From positions 4,945,988 to 5,009,987 of the forward strand of contig VCAZ01000032.1 in the NCBI GenBank assembly GCA_005784505.1: a stretch of DNA of 64,000 nucleotides, in the 5' to 3' direction. The translations under genes and the position numbers were made by a program. Source of the DNA: Bagarius yarrelli (lineage: Eukaryota > Chordata > Actinopteri > Siluriformes > Sisoridae). This document shows positions 24,056 through 36,700 of this stretch, one piece after another; position 1 is the first letter of the stretch, and every line of letters begins with the position of its first letter. Under the pieces are notes generated by a model, which was not told the DNA's origin, did no database searches, and worked only from the letters and a program-made list of their open reading frames with translations.

Positions 24056-26190
24056 TCGCGTTTCTGTTCTAACTGTTTTTATCTTTTTGTTTGTGCATCA
24101 ACAACAGAAAAAATTCATGCAACACAAAGAATTAAACGATAAAGTTTGGTTTACTAAATATCAGCTCCCTTTCTGCAAAAGCGCGTTTTATAAACGATAT
24201 GATCACTAGTTATAATCTAGATGTGCTCTATTTGGCAGAAACCTGGCTAAAGCCAGATGATTATGTTATTTTAAATGAGTCTACAGCCCAAAATTACTGT
24301 TTATAAACATGAGCCGTGGTAAAGGCGGAGGGGTTGCATCAATTTATAATAATATTTTCAGTGTATCTCAGCAGGTTTCAGGTATAAATCATTTAAAGTA
24401 TTGGTGCTATATCTAACATTATCCAAAGAAATAGATGCGAATAATAAATCTACTGTAATGTTTGTACTGGCTACTGTACACAGGCCACCAGGACACCATA
24501 CAGACTTTATTAAAGATTTTTTTAACAGAGTTATTGCTGCTGCAGATAAATCTTAATTGTTGGTGATTTTAAGATTCATATCAAAAATGAAAAAAATGTT
24601 CTGGGATCAGCGTTTCTGAAATTCTGAACTCTATTTGAGTAAGACAACATGCTACTAATAATAAAAATCATACTCTAGATGTAATACTCTCACACGGAAT
24701 TGATGCTTATGATGTTGAAATTTTGCAACAAAGTGATGATATTTCTGATCATTTTTTAGTCCTGTGTGTAAACTCAATATAACTAAAACTATTAATTCTA
24801 AAACTTGTTACATGTATGTAAGAACCATTACTACAAAAGACTATTTTGTAAGTAATCGTCCTGATTCATCCCAATTTCCCAAAATAGTCAATAGCTCGCA
24901 AAAACATGATGATGTAATTGAAATATGGAGACTGTCTTTTGTAGTACATTAAATACAGTTGCTCCATTACGCTTAAAAAAAAAAGATGAAGAAAAATAGT
25001 TTGGCATCGTGGTATAATGAGCACACACTCACCTTAAAGAGAGCAGCCCGAAAAGTGGAGCGCAGCCGGAGGAAAACTAAACTAGAGGTATTTCGTATTG
25101 CATGGCGGGAAAGTAGCCTATCCTACAGAAATGCACTAAAAACTGCAGATCTGATTAAATTCCATCTCTTCTAGAAGAGAACAAACACAAGCCCAGGTAT
25201 TTATTCAACACAGTGGATAAATTAACTAAAAACAAAGCATCAACATGCATTGACATTTCCCATCAGCACAGCAATGATGAATTTATGAATTACTTTAATT
25301 CTAAGGTCGAAACTATTCGAGATAAAATTGTAAACGTGCAGCAAGGGGCCGCAGTATCGCATCAGATATTGCGCTATAGGTCCCCCGAGGAACAATTCCA
25401 CTCATTCGTTACTATAGGAGAGGAAGAACTTCATAAACTTTTCAGATCATTTAATCCAACAACATGTATGTTAGACCCTCCGTCTAAGCTTCTAAAAGAG
25501 GTTATTCTTGAAGTCATAGGTCCGCTTGTGAATATAATTAATTCATCTTAAAATTTTATCTATATCTATAAACTACGACCTGTGCTCTCGAGGTCAAATG
25601 CAAAAATTTTAGTTCATGCTCTTATCTAGCACCTAAACTTTGGAATAATTTACTCTGCACTGTTCTGGAGGCAGACACACTCTGCCAGTTTAAAACTAGA
25701 TTAAATACACATCTTTTTAACATGAATTACACATAATACACACATTTTTACTATTTAGATCCGTTAAAGGATTATCAGGCTGCAATAATCAGGTCAACAT
25801 ATTTGTTTATCACAAGTCGAATTGCATCTACACTAACATAAGTCTGTTCTTTGTTATTCCAAGCTCACCACTGGCAAAATCAATTGGAGGCAATAAGGCA
25901 GTTTCTCAGTGATCTCTTGTCCTCTAAACGGCCATCCGGACAAGACCACAGAAACTTGCATGGGTAACCTACTGGTTTATGTGGTCAGAGGAGAACTGAC
26001 CCCCCGACTGAGCCTGGTTCTCCCAAGAGTTTTTTCTCCATTCTGTAAGTTTTGGTTCCTTGCCGCCGTCGCCGCCTTTGGCTTGCTTAGTTGGGGACTC
26101 TAAATTTATAGATATCAAACAAATTGACTCTTCTAATGAATGTTTAATAAAAAAAGCGCTAAATAAATAAAGGTGACTTGACTTGACTAG
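24056..26190 (+). mobile_element. LINE with endonuclease and 3' end; RT core deleted
   Basis: The frames show an endonuclease-like region (RGKGGGVASIYNNIFSVSQQ, ATVHRPPGHHTDFIKDFF), then ASWYNEHTLTLKRAARKVER, SSLSYRNALKTA, ASTCIDISHQHSNDEFMNYF and TCMLDPPSKLLKEV. At about 25552 the whole RT core is missing and the sequence resumes at the extreme C-terminus (APKLWNNL, LEADTLCQFKTRLNTHLF). The 3'UTR-like part runs to about 26185 and ends in a TGACT-type short repeat. Several frameshifts are present. Confidence 0.8.
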
Positions 26191-27285
26191 ATTTAGACTA
26201 TTTAATATGTATCACTATTCAAGGCACACATGATTTATTAACAAATTCTTTAATGTTTGCTGTGAATCTTTCACCATAACACACTGATAAATTCTAAACA
26301 AGTACAATATTAAAATGACGTGAAAAAGTCAAAGCAGAAACTTTACAAAGAGCACAAGTTAAATCTACTTGCTATGATGATATTTGGAAATAACAATAAT
26401 GGTTCCCCTTTTAACCTTTCCTTATCCGACCAATCAGAAAGCATTACTTTACTGACAGCTGACATCATCAACCAGGAAGTAATATATAAACATATATAGA
26501 TGTTTGGCACACCTTACAGTTATACAGGATGTATAGAAAACTGTAAGAATATAGTTTTAACAGTATTATTTTTATATTTTTATAGTTTATGTAGTATTTA
26601 TTTTTATTCCGAAAGTTTATCAATATTCTATTCTAACCTCTACTATTGATACTTGTTTAAATGATGTTTTAAATTGTTAAACATCTAAACATATAATTTA
26701 ATATTTAAATTGTCTCAGAAGCGAGCATGGTGGAAAAAAAAAAGGGCACCTCTGACTTTGTATTTGTTGTATTTTTAGCTTTTTGTTTTACTTTTTAAAT
26801 TTCACTTGGTACTGAAATGTATTGCAATATGCATTGTAAAAGCTGTCAGGAAATGATGACGGTGCAAGAGTAAGAGAGTGACAGTTAAATGTGCACATGA
26901 GTGGATAAAGTAGATTTTTAATGAAAAAAAATATTTTATATTTTAATATTGAATATCTGATTTTTTAAGAAATGTCTCTGACTTTATGCATTATAACGAG
27001 AGTTTTGTATTATTTATTCAGATGGAAATAAATTAACTGCATTATATATTAAAGATAAACACAACAATTACAAACACTGCAGGTTTTATTTCAGTATAAT
27101 TTTTTTGTATAATTTTTATTTTGCTCTTTGCTGCCGATATGACAAACTATTGTGAATTCTTAATCATCCACACACAATAAATCTAACACACACATTCTTA
27201 ATTTTATTTATTGTAGCTGTGTTGGTTACATCATACAAAATTACGAATTTATCTTTCTGTACATACACACGACTTTCAGATTTAT
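26191..27285. other. AT-rich sequence, no recognised gene
   Basis: No coding motif, repeat family or RNA gene recognised. A stretch at 26400-26520 includes two CCAAT-type motifs and TATATAAACATATATA (26485-26505), but no downstream exon can be linked to it. Confidence 0.35.
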
Positions 27286-27289
27286 CCTC

Positions 27290-27400
27290 TTACTTCACCT
27301 GCCACACTTTGTGATCTATTTTCCATTATAGATTTCAGCACAGAAAGGAGGTGAAGGACTCCATCAGGTTATCAGTTAGAACAGTTAGATATAATTTAAC
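27290..27400 (-). promoter_or_regulatory. Orphan copy of the lectin upstream block
   Basis: Contains ATTTCAGCACAGAAAGGAGG followed by TGAAGGACTCCATCAGG, the same order as the blocks near 47.83 and 53.31 kb. No intact lectin coding exon follows on its 3' side before the gene A promoter, so it marks a lost copy. Confidence 0.5.
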
Positions 27401-28416
27401 CTATTGAGAAAACCAGATAAAAATAGAGAGATATAAACAGGTGAGGACGGCACTATTTCACACCCTACAGTGGACAGTGAAGAAGCAGGTTATTTTCTCA
27501 GCAAATAAGAAGTAGAGTTAAAGTTAAAATAGCTCTTTTTGCTGTATTTCCTTACAGTTTTCTGAGTTTTAATTTTCCAGCCTGTAATCTAATGAACCAG
27601 TATTGATTTATGTATAAATAAAGGCCCCAAAGGCACTTTTGACGTAGATGTGTATGTAAATTCAACGGATTGATGTGTAAAACAAGTCTTCATGACTGTA
27701 AAAACAAGGAGCTCTGCTTTCCATAGGAAAAGCAGTGTTATCTAAAACTGGTGTTTTGTGTCACTGGTTGAAATGTGGGTCTTGTTACATTTATTGCTAA
27801 AGTATCACAAAGATCTGTGAGAAAGATGGTCCACCTACAACTATTCCAACATCATGGACTTTGCCAAGCTGCAACAGGATTTTTCCGGCATGTTCTTGCC
27901 TCCTCTTGCACACACTAACCTCTTACACTGAGACATCCCAGTGTATTATTACTGAAAAATATCAATAATAATAAATCTCGGTTACTCAGATGTTTATTCA
28001 AAATCAAGCTCTTGCTCACATCTGTCACGGCTTCTCTTGCTTTTACTGCCATCTGGCAGTTAAAAGGACTTTAAAAGGACATTTACGCTGAACTCCTTCT
28101 GGGTTCCTGTTTATTCTGTCTCTGTTTTCGTCTAAATTGTAATTCAGTGCTTCTTATTTCATCTTAATTCCCAAGAGTATATATTCTGTATGTTTCAAAC
28201 AGTCTTAGATAGATGGCGTTTAAGTAAGGCAATGAACTGAAGTAGTGACATTATATGGATAAAGCCTTAAGGAGGCGCTTCAGAGCCAGTGTATTAACCC
28301 GCCCTCGTGCTTCGTGGGAAAGTTTAGTGGTGTACGCAGCACAGATCAGCCATAAAAAAGGCTTACTGATGGGAAGAAATAGTACAGATTGTTGCAGTTT
28401 TTTATCATATAACAGT
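27401..28416. other. Spacer, no recognised gene
   Basis: No motif recognised. The C-terminal tail exons expected downstream of the broken lectin copy at 28417-29139 are not present here. About 28250-28416 appears to be foreign sequence joined to the truncated CTLD2. Confidence 0.4.
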
Positions 28417-29139
28417 TCAGTAACCGTTGCACAGTTTATCAGTCCCAGAATTATCAGGTTCTCCTGAACTCCATGATATGTTAGTAGCGATGGTCCCATC
28501 TGACCACTTCCATCCGTTTCTATATAACCCAATCCAGGAATCACCCTGATAATTTCCTATTTTCAATAACACGTCGTTATCTGAGCTGTTTAGAGAACTG
28601 GCCAAGTCTGTGTGATGTGTTCGACAGTAATTCTGAGCCCGAGACCAGGTCATTGAAAAAGTAGAGATGCCGATAAACTTGGCGGAACCAGTGAAATTAG
28701 CTGTGGACACAAAAATTTACAAAATTAAAAATATACATCCTACATATTAAATGAAATAAAAAACATCAAAATCAGGACATTAACTTACCATTGTAGCATA
28801 TAAAGTGTCTAAAAACAGTACACCATCGGTCCACTCTCGAAACACTACACAGAATTCATTCCCACTATTATCGGGCTCACCAGTGTCCCAGTTACTGTAG
28901 TTAAAACTTTTTAGTGGGAGCTCATTTAAGGACCAGCGCCAGCTATCACTATCGCTCCGCAATCCAATCCAGGCCTGCATTGACAGGCTTTCGCTTTCTG
29001 CTTCTTTTTTTAATCTCACCCAATCATCATCAGTTACAGCAGTAGCAATGTCAGTGTACATTACTCTGCAGTAATTCTGTGCATCAATCCAAAGTGCAGT
29101 GGACTTCTTGCTGGATGTATACGACCACTATTCCAGGAC
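28417..29139 (-). pseudogene. Broken C-type lectin-like gene (two CTLD exons)
   Basis: The CTLD1 exon (about 28791-29139) reads DAQNYCRVMYTDIATAV, AWIGLRSDSDSWRWSL, DTGEPDNSGNEFCVVFREW. It then loses the third-cysteine region and shifts frame before the FICYN end, although the donor after AATG is kept (GTAAGT). The CTLD2 exon (28417-28700) has an acceptor ending CACAG, then ANFTGSAKFIGI, AQNYCRTHHTDLASSL, DSWIGLYRNGWKWSDG and GEPDN, but stops at 28417 shortly after the loop. Its last two cysteines, both tail exons and the signal exon are missing. Both domains keep EPD in the sugar loop. A TAGAA microsatellite and a Tc1 remnant occupy the 5' side. Confidence 0.83.
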
Positions 29140-29147
29140 CTGCTGTT

Positions 29148-29205
29148 GAGTAGAATAGAATAGAATAGAATCGAATAGAATAGAATAGAATAGAATAGAA
29201 TACAT
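29148..29205. repeat. (TAGAA)n microsatellite
   Basis: About eleven AATAG units with one C interruption, next to the 5' end of the broken CTLD1 exon. Confidence 0.93.
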
Positions 29206-29249
29206 TTATGCTCATTTAATGGTCATCGTACAGCTGTACAACATATCCA

Positions 29250-29895
29250 CAGTGGGGGAAAAAATTATTTGATCCTCTGCTGATTTTGTATGTTTGTCCA
29301 CTAAAAAAGAAATGATCAGACTATAATTTTAAAATTGGTTTATTCTGAGAGACAGAAAAAATAAATAGAAAAAACACATTTAAAAAAGTTTCAAAAAAAT
29401 AAACTGATTTGCATTTTGATAAGTAAAATAAATATTTGTCTTCTTTTGTAAAGGGGTCAAAGTTCTTGATAACATAACCCTTGTTGGCAATCACAGAGGT
29501 CAGACGTTTTTTGTAGTTTGCCATCAGATTTGCACACATATAAGGGGGTATTTTGTCCCACTTCTCTTTACAGATTCTCCCCAAGTCATCAAGGTTTGAG
29601 GCTGACGTTTGGCAACTCAACTTTAACTACTGCCACAGACTTTCTATGGGATTATGGTCTGGAGACTGACTAGGCCACTCCAGGTCCTTATTGTGCTTTG
29701 TCATGAGTCACACCTTTGTTGCCTTGTTCGTGTGTTCTGAGTCATTGTCATGCTGGAATATCGATCCGACCCATTTCTAATGCTCTGGCTAAATGAAGTA
29801 TGTTCTTCCCCAAGATTTGACATTACATAGCGCTGTTCGTCTTCCCTTTGATGCAGTGAAGTTGTTCTGTCCACTTAAATAGACTCTAAAAGTAT
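29250..29895 (-). mobile_element. Tc1/mariner-like transposon, truncated
   Basis: The left end (29252 on) carries the terminal-inverted-repeat-type sequence with TTATTTGATCCTCTGCTGAT. On the minus strand the transposase C-terminus is readable: EWPSQSPDHNPIESLWQ (catalytic DDE region), ASNLDDLGRICKEKWDKIPP, and KKRLTSVIANKGYVI. The other end is lost near 29890, so most of the transposase and one inverted repeat are missing. Confidence 0.8.
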
Positions 29896-29999
29896 GTCCA
29901 TGTATGTTCATGAATATTTACAGAATTTTTCAATACTCAAAATAATAGTATTTTACTAGAAAGAACCGGGCCCTTCAAAGCTTTCAATTCGAAATGCTG

Positions 30000-30720
30000 A
30001 CTCTCAGGCATATGCTAGCATGCATGAAGCCCCAGGATAGGTTTGTGGCTGTAGGCCTTTAAAGGACATGCATATCAGTACAAGGTCCATCCCTTTAGAC
30101 TGTCCCTGTCCTTACAAAGCTGGTGGAGACTGCCTCAGCCCCCCTGCACTCCCATGTGCAGAGTGCCTTTTCCCTCCCCAGAGAGAGCCCAGGTGGTGCT
30201 GAAATGTGTGGTCCCCCTCAAACAATTTCAGAGGCTCCTGGGGCATTTGGCATTCTAGGCCTGATGCACAAGACGACTTCAGCACTCGCTTCATGACCAG
30301 GTCCCGAGATGGGCATGGCAATGCAGCTCACACTGAGTGCAAGTCACCAGGCTGCAGTGGCATATCAATTGCCCAAATCACCTTACCCCTATCCATATCC
30401 TAGGATAGCACACTTTATCACGGGTTTGACGGTCTCCAGAATCTTGGCATTAGTGGTATAACTATTAGACATTTGTAGAGCGGCGGGTTGAGCTGCCCTG
30501 CATACATTTGTCCACAAATGGTGCTATAAGCTTACTGTTTGTGTTTTTATAACAGTACATTCTGGTTGATGATATAACCTGTCCATGACACAATGCTTTC
30601 TGATAGTTTGCATTACACATGTGCTTCAGGGCAAAGGTTATAAAAAGGGCATTTCCAAAGCGTTTCGACGCAGCATCTTGTTCTCTTGGGAAAACATAGT
30701 TACATATGTCATTTATTGAC
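30000..30720 (+). mobile_element. DIRS-like retrotransposon fragment and terminus
   Basis: At 30100-30400 the plus strand resembles the RT region of fish DIRS-like elements (a KQFQRLLGHLAF-type block, with decayed frames). At 30630-30715 a terminal block, GGTTATAAAAAGGGCATTTC, then AAAGCGTTTCGACGCAGCAT and GTTACATATGTC, matches elements such as 58720-58785. The minisatellite starts immediately after it. Confidence 0.6.
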
Positions 30721-30727
30721 AGTTATT

Positions 30728-33700
30728 AAAGTGTAAGTGGGTAAAGTGTAAGGGGAAAAGTGTAAGGGGTAAAAGTGTAAGGGGTAAAGTGTAAGGGGTT
30801 AGGTAAGAGGGGTAAAGTGTAAGGGGAAAAGTGTAAGGGGTAAGTGTAAGGGGTAAGTGTAAGGGGTAAAAGTGTAAGGGTAAAGTGTAAGGGGTTAGGT
30901 AAGAGGGGTAAGGTGTAAGGGGTAAAGTGTAAGGGGTAATGTGTAAGGGGTTAGGTAAGAGGGGTAAGGTGAAAGGGGTAAAGTGTAAGGGGTAATGGGT
31001 AAGGGGTTAGGTAAGAGGGTGAGGTGGTAAAGGGGTAATTTGTAAAGGGGGGTAAAGTGTAAGGTTAGGTTAATAGGTTAAGATGTAAAGGGGTAAGTGT
31101 AAGGGGAAAGGGTGTAAGGGTAGGTAAGCGGGTAAGTGTAAGGGGTAATGTGTAAGTGGTTAGGTAGAGGGGTAAAGTGTAGGAGGGATAATGTGTAAGA
31201 GGTAATGTGTAAGGGGTTATGGTAGAGGGGTAAAGTGTAGGGTAAGTGTAAGTGGCAATGTGTAAGGGGTTAGGTAAGGGGGTAAAGTGTAAGGGGTAAT
31301 GTGTAAGGGGTAAAGTGTAAGGGGTAAAGTGTAAGGGGTAATGTGTAAGGGGTTAGGTAAGAGGGGTAAAGTGTAAGGGATAATGTGTAAGGGGTTAGCT
31401 AGAGAGGTAAAGTGTACGGGGTAAAGTGTAAGGGTAATGTGTAAGGGTAAGTAAGGGTAATGTGTAAGGGGGGTAAGGGGTAGTGTAAGGGGTAATGTGT
31501 AAGGGGTTAGGTAAGAGGGGTAAGGGTAAAGGGGTAAAGTGTAAGGGTTAATGTGTACGGGGTAATGTGTAAGGGGTTAGGTAAGAGGGGTAAAGGGTAA
31601 GGGGTAAAGTGTAAGGGGTAAATGTGTGTAAGGGGTAAAGGGGTAATGTGTAAGAGGGGTAAGTGTAAAGTAAGGGGTGTAAGTGGGGGGGTAAAGTGTA
31701 AGGGGTAATGTGTAAGGTGTAATGTGTAAGGGGTTAGGTAAGAGGGGTAAGGTGTAAGGAAGGGGGTAATTAGTGTGAGGGGTAATGTGTAAGGGGGTAG
31801 GTAAGAGTAAGGTAAGGGGTAATGTTTAAAGGGGTAATGTGTAGGGTAATGTGTACGGGTTAGGTAGGGGTAAGGTGTAAGGGGTACAGTTAAGGGGGGT
31901 AAGTGTAAGGGGTTAAGTGTAAGGGTTAATGTAAGTAAGTAGGGTAGGGGTAAAGTGGTAAGGGGGAAGTGTAAGGGGTAATTGTAAGGGTATGTGTAAG
32001 AGGGGTGTGTAAGGGTGTAAGGGTATGTGTAAGTGTTAGGTAAGAGGTAAGTAAGGGGTAGTGTCAGGGTAAGTGTGAGGGGGTAAGTGTAGGGTATGTT
32101 AAGGGGTAATGTGTAAGGGGTAGGGAGGTAAGGGTTAATGGAATGTTAAAACAAGGGGTAAGTGTACGGGGTAAAGGTAAAGGTTCGGGTTAGGTAAGAG
32201 GGGTACAGTGTGAGGGGTAAAGGAGGTAAAATGTGAGGGGTAAGTTGAGGGGGTAAAGTGTAGGGGTTAGTAGAGGGGGTAAAGTGTGAGGGGTAAAGTG
32301 GTGAGGGTTTAAAGTGTTGAGGGGTAAAGGGGTGAAAGTGTGAGGGTTAAAGTGTGAGGGGGTAAAGTGTGAGGGGGTAGGTAAGAGGGGTAAAGTGTGA
32401 GGGGTAAAGTGTAGGGGTAAGTGTGAGGGGTAGGTAAGTGTGAGGGGTAAAGTGTGAGGGGTGAGGGGTAAAGGGTGAGGGGTAAAGTGTGAGGGGTAAA
32501 GTCGTGGGGTTAGGTGAGGGGTAAAGTGTGAGGGTAAAGTGAGAGGGGTAAAGTGTGAGGGTAAAGTTAGGTTAAAGAGGGGTAAAGTGGTGAGTGGTAA
32601 AGTGTGAGGGGTAAAGGGTGCGGTGTTAAAAGTGAGGGGTAGTGTAAGGGGGTAAAGTGTGAGGGGTTAAAGTAAGTTAAAGTGTGAGGGGTAAAGTGTG
32701 AGGGGTAAAGTGTGAGGGGAGGTAGAGTGTGAGGGGTAAAGTGTGAGGGGTAAAGTGTGAGGGGTAAAGTGGAGGGGTTGGTAAGAGGGGTTAAAGGTGT
32801 GAGGGGGTAAAGTGTGAGGGTAAAGTGTGAGGGTTTACAGTGTGAGGGGTAAAGTGTAAGGGGTAAAGGTGAGGGTTGGGTAAAGAGGGTTAAGGTGAGA
32901 GGGGTAAAGTGTGAGGGGTTAAAGTGTGAGGGGTAGGTGTGAGGGGTTAGGTAAGAGGGGTAAGGTGGAGAGGGGTAAAGTGTGAGGGGTTAGGGGTAAG
33001 GTGAGAGGGTAAGGGGTAAGTGTGAGGGGTAATGTTATGTGGTAGGGGGTGAGGGTGTGAGGGGTAAAGTGTGAGGGGTACAGTGTGGGGGGTTGTAGGG
33101 GGTAAGGTGAGAGGGGTAAAGTGTGAGGGGTAAGTGTGAGGGGTAAAGTGTGGAGGGGTAGGTAAGAGGTAAGGTGAGAGGGGTAAAGGTGTGCGGGGTA
33201 AGGTAAGGGGGTAAAGTGTGAGGGGTAAAGGGGTGTGAGGGGTAAAGTGTGGGGGTAGGAGGGGGTAAAGGTGAGGGGTAAAGTGTGAGGGGTAAAGTGT
33301 GAGGGGTAAAGTGAAGGGGTAAAGTGGGGGTAAAGTGTGAGGGGTTAGGTACGAGGGGGTGAAGTGAGAGGGGTAAAGGTGAGAGGTAAGTGTGAGGGGT
33401 AAAAGTGTGAGGGGTAAAGTGTGAGGGGTAAAAGTGTGAGGGGTTAGGTAAGAGGGGAAGGTGAGAGGGGTAAAGTGAGGGGTTGAGGGGTAAGGTGAGG
33501 GGTAAGGTGAGGGGTGTAAAGTGTGAGGGGTAAAGTGTGAGGGGTAAAGTGTGAGGGGTGAGGGGTAGGTAAGAGGGGTGAGGGTGAGAGGGGTGAGTGT
33601 GAGGGGTAAAGTGTGAGGGGTAAAGTGGTAAGGGGTAAAATGTGAGGGTTTAAAGTGTGAGGGGTTTAAAGGTTGTGAGGGGTAAAGTGTGAGGGGTAAA

Positions 33701-36700
33701 GTGTGAGGGGTTACAGAGGGGTAACGTGGGAGGGGGTAAAGTGTGAGGGTTAGTAAGGGGTTAGTTGAGGGTAAGTGTGAGGGGTAAAAGTGTGGAGTTT
33801 GAGGGGTAAGTGAGGGGGTGAGGGGTAAAGTGTGGAGGGGTGGGTAAAGGTACGGGGTAAGGTGAGGGGTAAAGTGTGAGGGGTAGGTGGTAGAGGGGTA
33901 AAGTGTGTGTGAGGGTAAGTGGGGGTAAGGTAAGGAGGGGTAGGGTGTGTGAGGGGTGTGAGGGGTTAGGTAAGAGGGGTAAGGGAGTTGTGAGGGGTTG
34001 TGTAAATGAGGGGTAATGTGTGAGGGGTGTAGGTAAGAGGGTAAAGTGTGAGGGGTTAGGTAAGAGGGGTAAAGTGTGAGGGGTTCGTAAGAGGGGTAAG
34101 GTAAGAGGGGTAAGGTGAGAGGGGTTAAAGTGTGAGGGGTAAAGTGTGAGGGGTAAAGTGTGAGGGGTTAGGTAAAGGGGTAAGGTGTGAGGGGTTAAAA
34201 GTGTGAGGTTAAGGTGAGTGTGAGGGGTAAGGTGTGAGGGGTAATGTGTGAGGGGTTCGGGGGTAAGAGGGGTAAGGTGAGAGGGGTAAGTGTGAGGGGT
34301 AAAGTGTGAGGGGTAATGTGTGAGGGGTTAGGGGTAAGGTGAGGGGTAAAGTGTGAGGGGTAAAGTGTGAGGGGAAGGTAAGAGGTAAAGGTAAGAGGGG
34401 TTAGGTAAAGAGGGTAAAAGTGTGAGGGGTAACGTGTGAGGGGTAATGTGTGAGGGGTTTAGGTAAGAGGGGTAAGGTGAGAGGTAAAGGTGAGGTGGGA
34501 GGGGTAAAGTGTGAGGGGTTCGGTAAGAGGGGTGTAGGTAAGTGGGGGTTTGGTAAGTGGGGTAGGGTGAAAGTGGTAAGTGTGAGGGTTAGTAAGCGGG
34601 GTAAAGTGTGAGGGGTTAGGTAAAGGGGTAAAGTGGTAGGGGGGTAAGAGGGGTGGTGAGGGTAAGTGTGAGGGTAAAGTGTGAGGGGTTAGGTAAAGTG
34701 TGAGGGGTAAAGGTGTGAATGGTTAGGGAGGGGTTAGGTAAGGTGGGGTAGGTCAGTGGGGTAGGTTGGGGGTAAGGTTGAAAGGGGTAAAGGGTGAGGG
34801 GGTTAGGGAAGAGGTGGGGGTAAAGTTGAGGGGTTAGGAAAGGGGTTTAGGTAGAGGGGTAAAGGTTAGGGGTTCGGTAAGAGGGGTTAGGTAAGAGTTA
34901 GGTAAAAGTGTGAGGGGTAGTAACAGTGTGGTGTGAGGGTTAGGTAAGAGGGGTAAGAGGGGTTAGGTCAGAGGGGTAAAGTGTGAGGGTTTAGGTACGA
35001 GGGTTAGGTACGAGGGGTTAGGTAGAGGGAAGTGTGAGGGGTATGTAAGAGGGTAAAGTGTGAGGGGTTAGGAGAGGGGTTAGGTAAGAGGGGTAAGGTG
35101 CGGGGTTAGGTAGAGGGGTTAGGTAAGAGGGGTAAAGTGTGAGGGTTAGGTAATAGGGGTAAGTGTTGAGGGGTTAGGTAGGGGGTAGGTGAGGGGTAGT
35201 AAGAGGGGTAAAGTGTGAGGGGTTAGGTAAGAGGGGTAAAGTGTGAGGGGTTAGGTAGAGGGGTAGGTAAGAGGGGTAAAGTTGTGAGGGGTTAGGGAAG
35301 AGGGGTAAAAGTGTGAGGGGTAGGTAAGAGGGGGTTAAAAGGTGAGGGTTAGGTAAGAGGGGTGTGAGGGGGTTAAGAGGGTTAAAGGGTGAGGGGTTAG
35401 GTAAGAGGGGTAAAGTGTGAGGGGTTAGGTAAGAGGGTAAAGTGTGAGGGGTAGGTAGGTAAAGGGGTTGGTAAAGGGTAAAGTGTGAGGGGTTAGGTAA
35501 GAGGGGTAGGTAAAGTGTGAGGGGTTAGGTAAGAGTGTGAGGGGGTAGGTAAGAGGGGTTAGGTAAGAGGGGTTAGGTAGAGGGGTAAAGTGTGAGGGGT
35601 TAGGTAAGGGTTAAAGGTGAGGGGTTAGGTAAAAGGGGTAAAGTTGAGGGGGTAGGTAAGAGGGGGTAAGTGGTGAGGGGTTAGGTCAACGGGGTAAAGT
35701 GTGAGGGTTAGGTAAGAGGGGTAAGTTGGTAGGGGTTGGTAAGAGGGGTTGAGGTGTTGAGGGGTTAGTAAGAGGGGTAAAGTGTGAGTGTTGAGGGGGG
35801 TAAAGTGTGAGGGGTTAGGTAAGAGGGGTTTTAGGTAAGAGGGTAAAGTGTGAGGGGTTAGGTAGAGGGGAAAGGTGAGGGGTTAGTAAGAGGGGTAAAG
35901 TGTAAGTAGGGGTTGGTAAGAGGGGTAAAGTGTGAGGGGTTAGGTAAGAGGGTAAAGTGTGAGGGGTTAGGTGAGGGGTAGGTAAGAGGGGGTAAGAGGG
36001 GGGTTAGAGGGTAAAGTGTGAGGGGTTAGGTAAGAGGGGGGTAAAGTGTGAGGGGTTAGGTAAGGGGTAGAGGGTAAGTGTTGAGGGGTTAGGTAAGAGG
36101 GTAAGAGGGGTAAAGTGTGAGGGGTTTTAGGTAAGAGGGGTAAGGTGAGGGGTTTAGGTAAGAGGGGAAAGTGTGAGGGGTTAGGTAAGAGGGGTTAGGT
36201 AAGAGGGGTTAGGTAAGAGGGGTAAAGTGTGAGGGGTTAGGTAGAGGGTGGTGGGGTTAGGTTAAGAGGGGTAAAGTGGAGGTAGGTAGAGGGGAAAGTG
36301 TGAGGGGTGTGAGGGTTTAAGGGGTAGAGGGGTAGGTAAGAGGGGGGGTAAAGTGTGAGGGGTTTTAGGGTAAGAGGTTAGGTAAGAGGGGTAAGTGTGA
36401 GGGGTTAGTAAGAGGGGTAAGAGGGGTAAGTGTGAGGGGTTAGGTAAGAGGGGTTAGGTATAAGAGGGGTTAGGTAAAGGGTGGGTGGTGGGGTAGGTGT
36501 TGGGTAGGTAAGAGGGGTAAAGTGTGAGGGGTTAGGTAAGAGGGGGGGTAAAGTGAGGGGAGGGGTTAGGTAAGAGGGGTAAAGTGTGAGGGGTTAGGTA
36601 AGAGGGGTAAGTGTTGAGGGGTAGGTAGAGGGGTTAGGTAAGAGGGGTAAGGTGAGGTCAAGAGGGTTAGGTAAGAGGGGTTTAGGTGAAGGGGTATAGG

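Noticed and set aside
26400..26520. Promoter with CCAAT and TATA-like motifs
   Set aside because: AT-rich background makes such motifs expected by chance and no linked exon was found.
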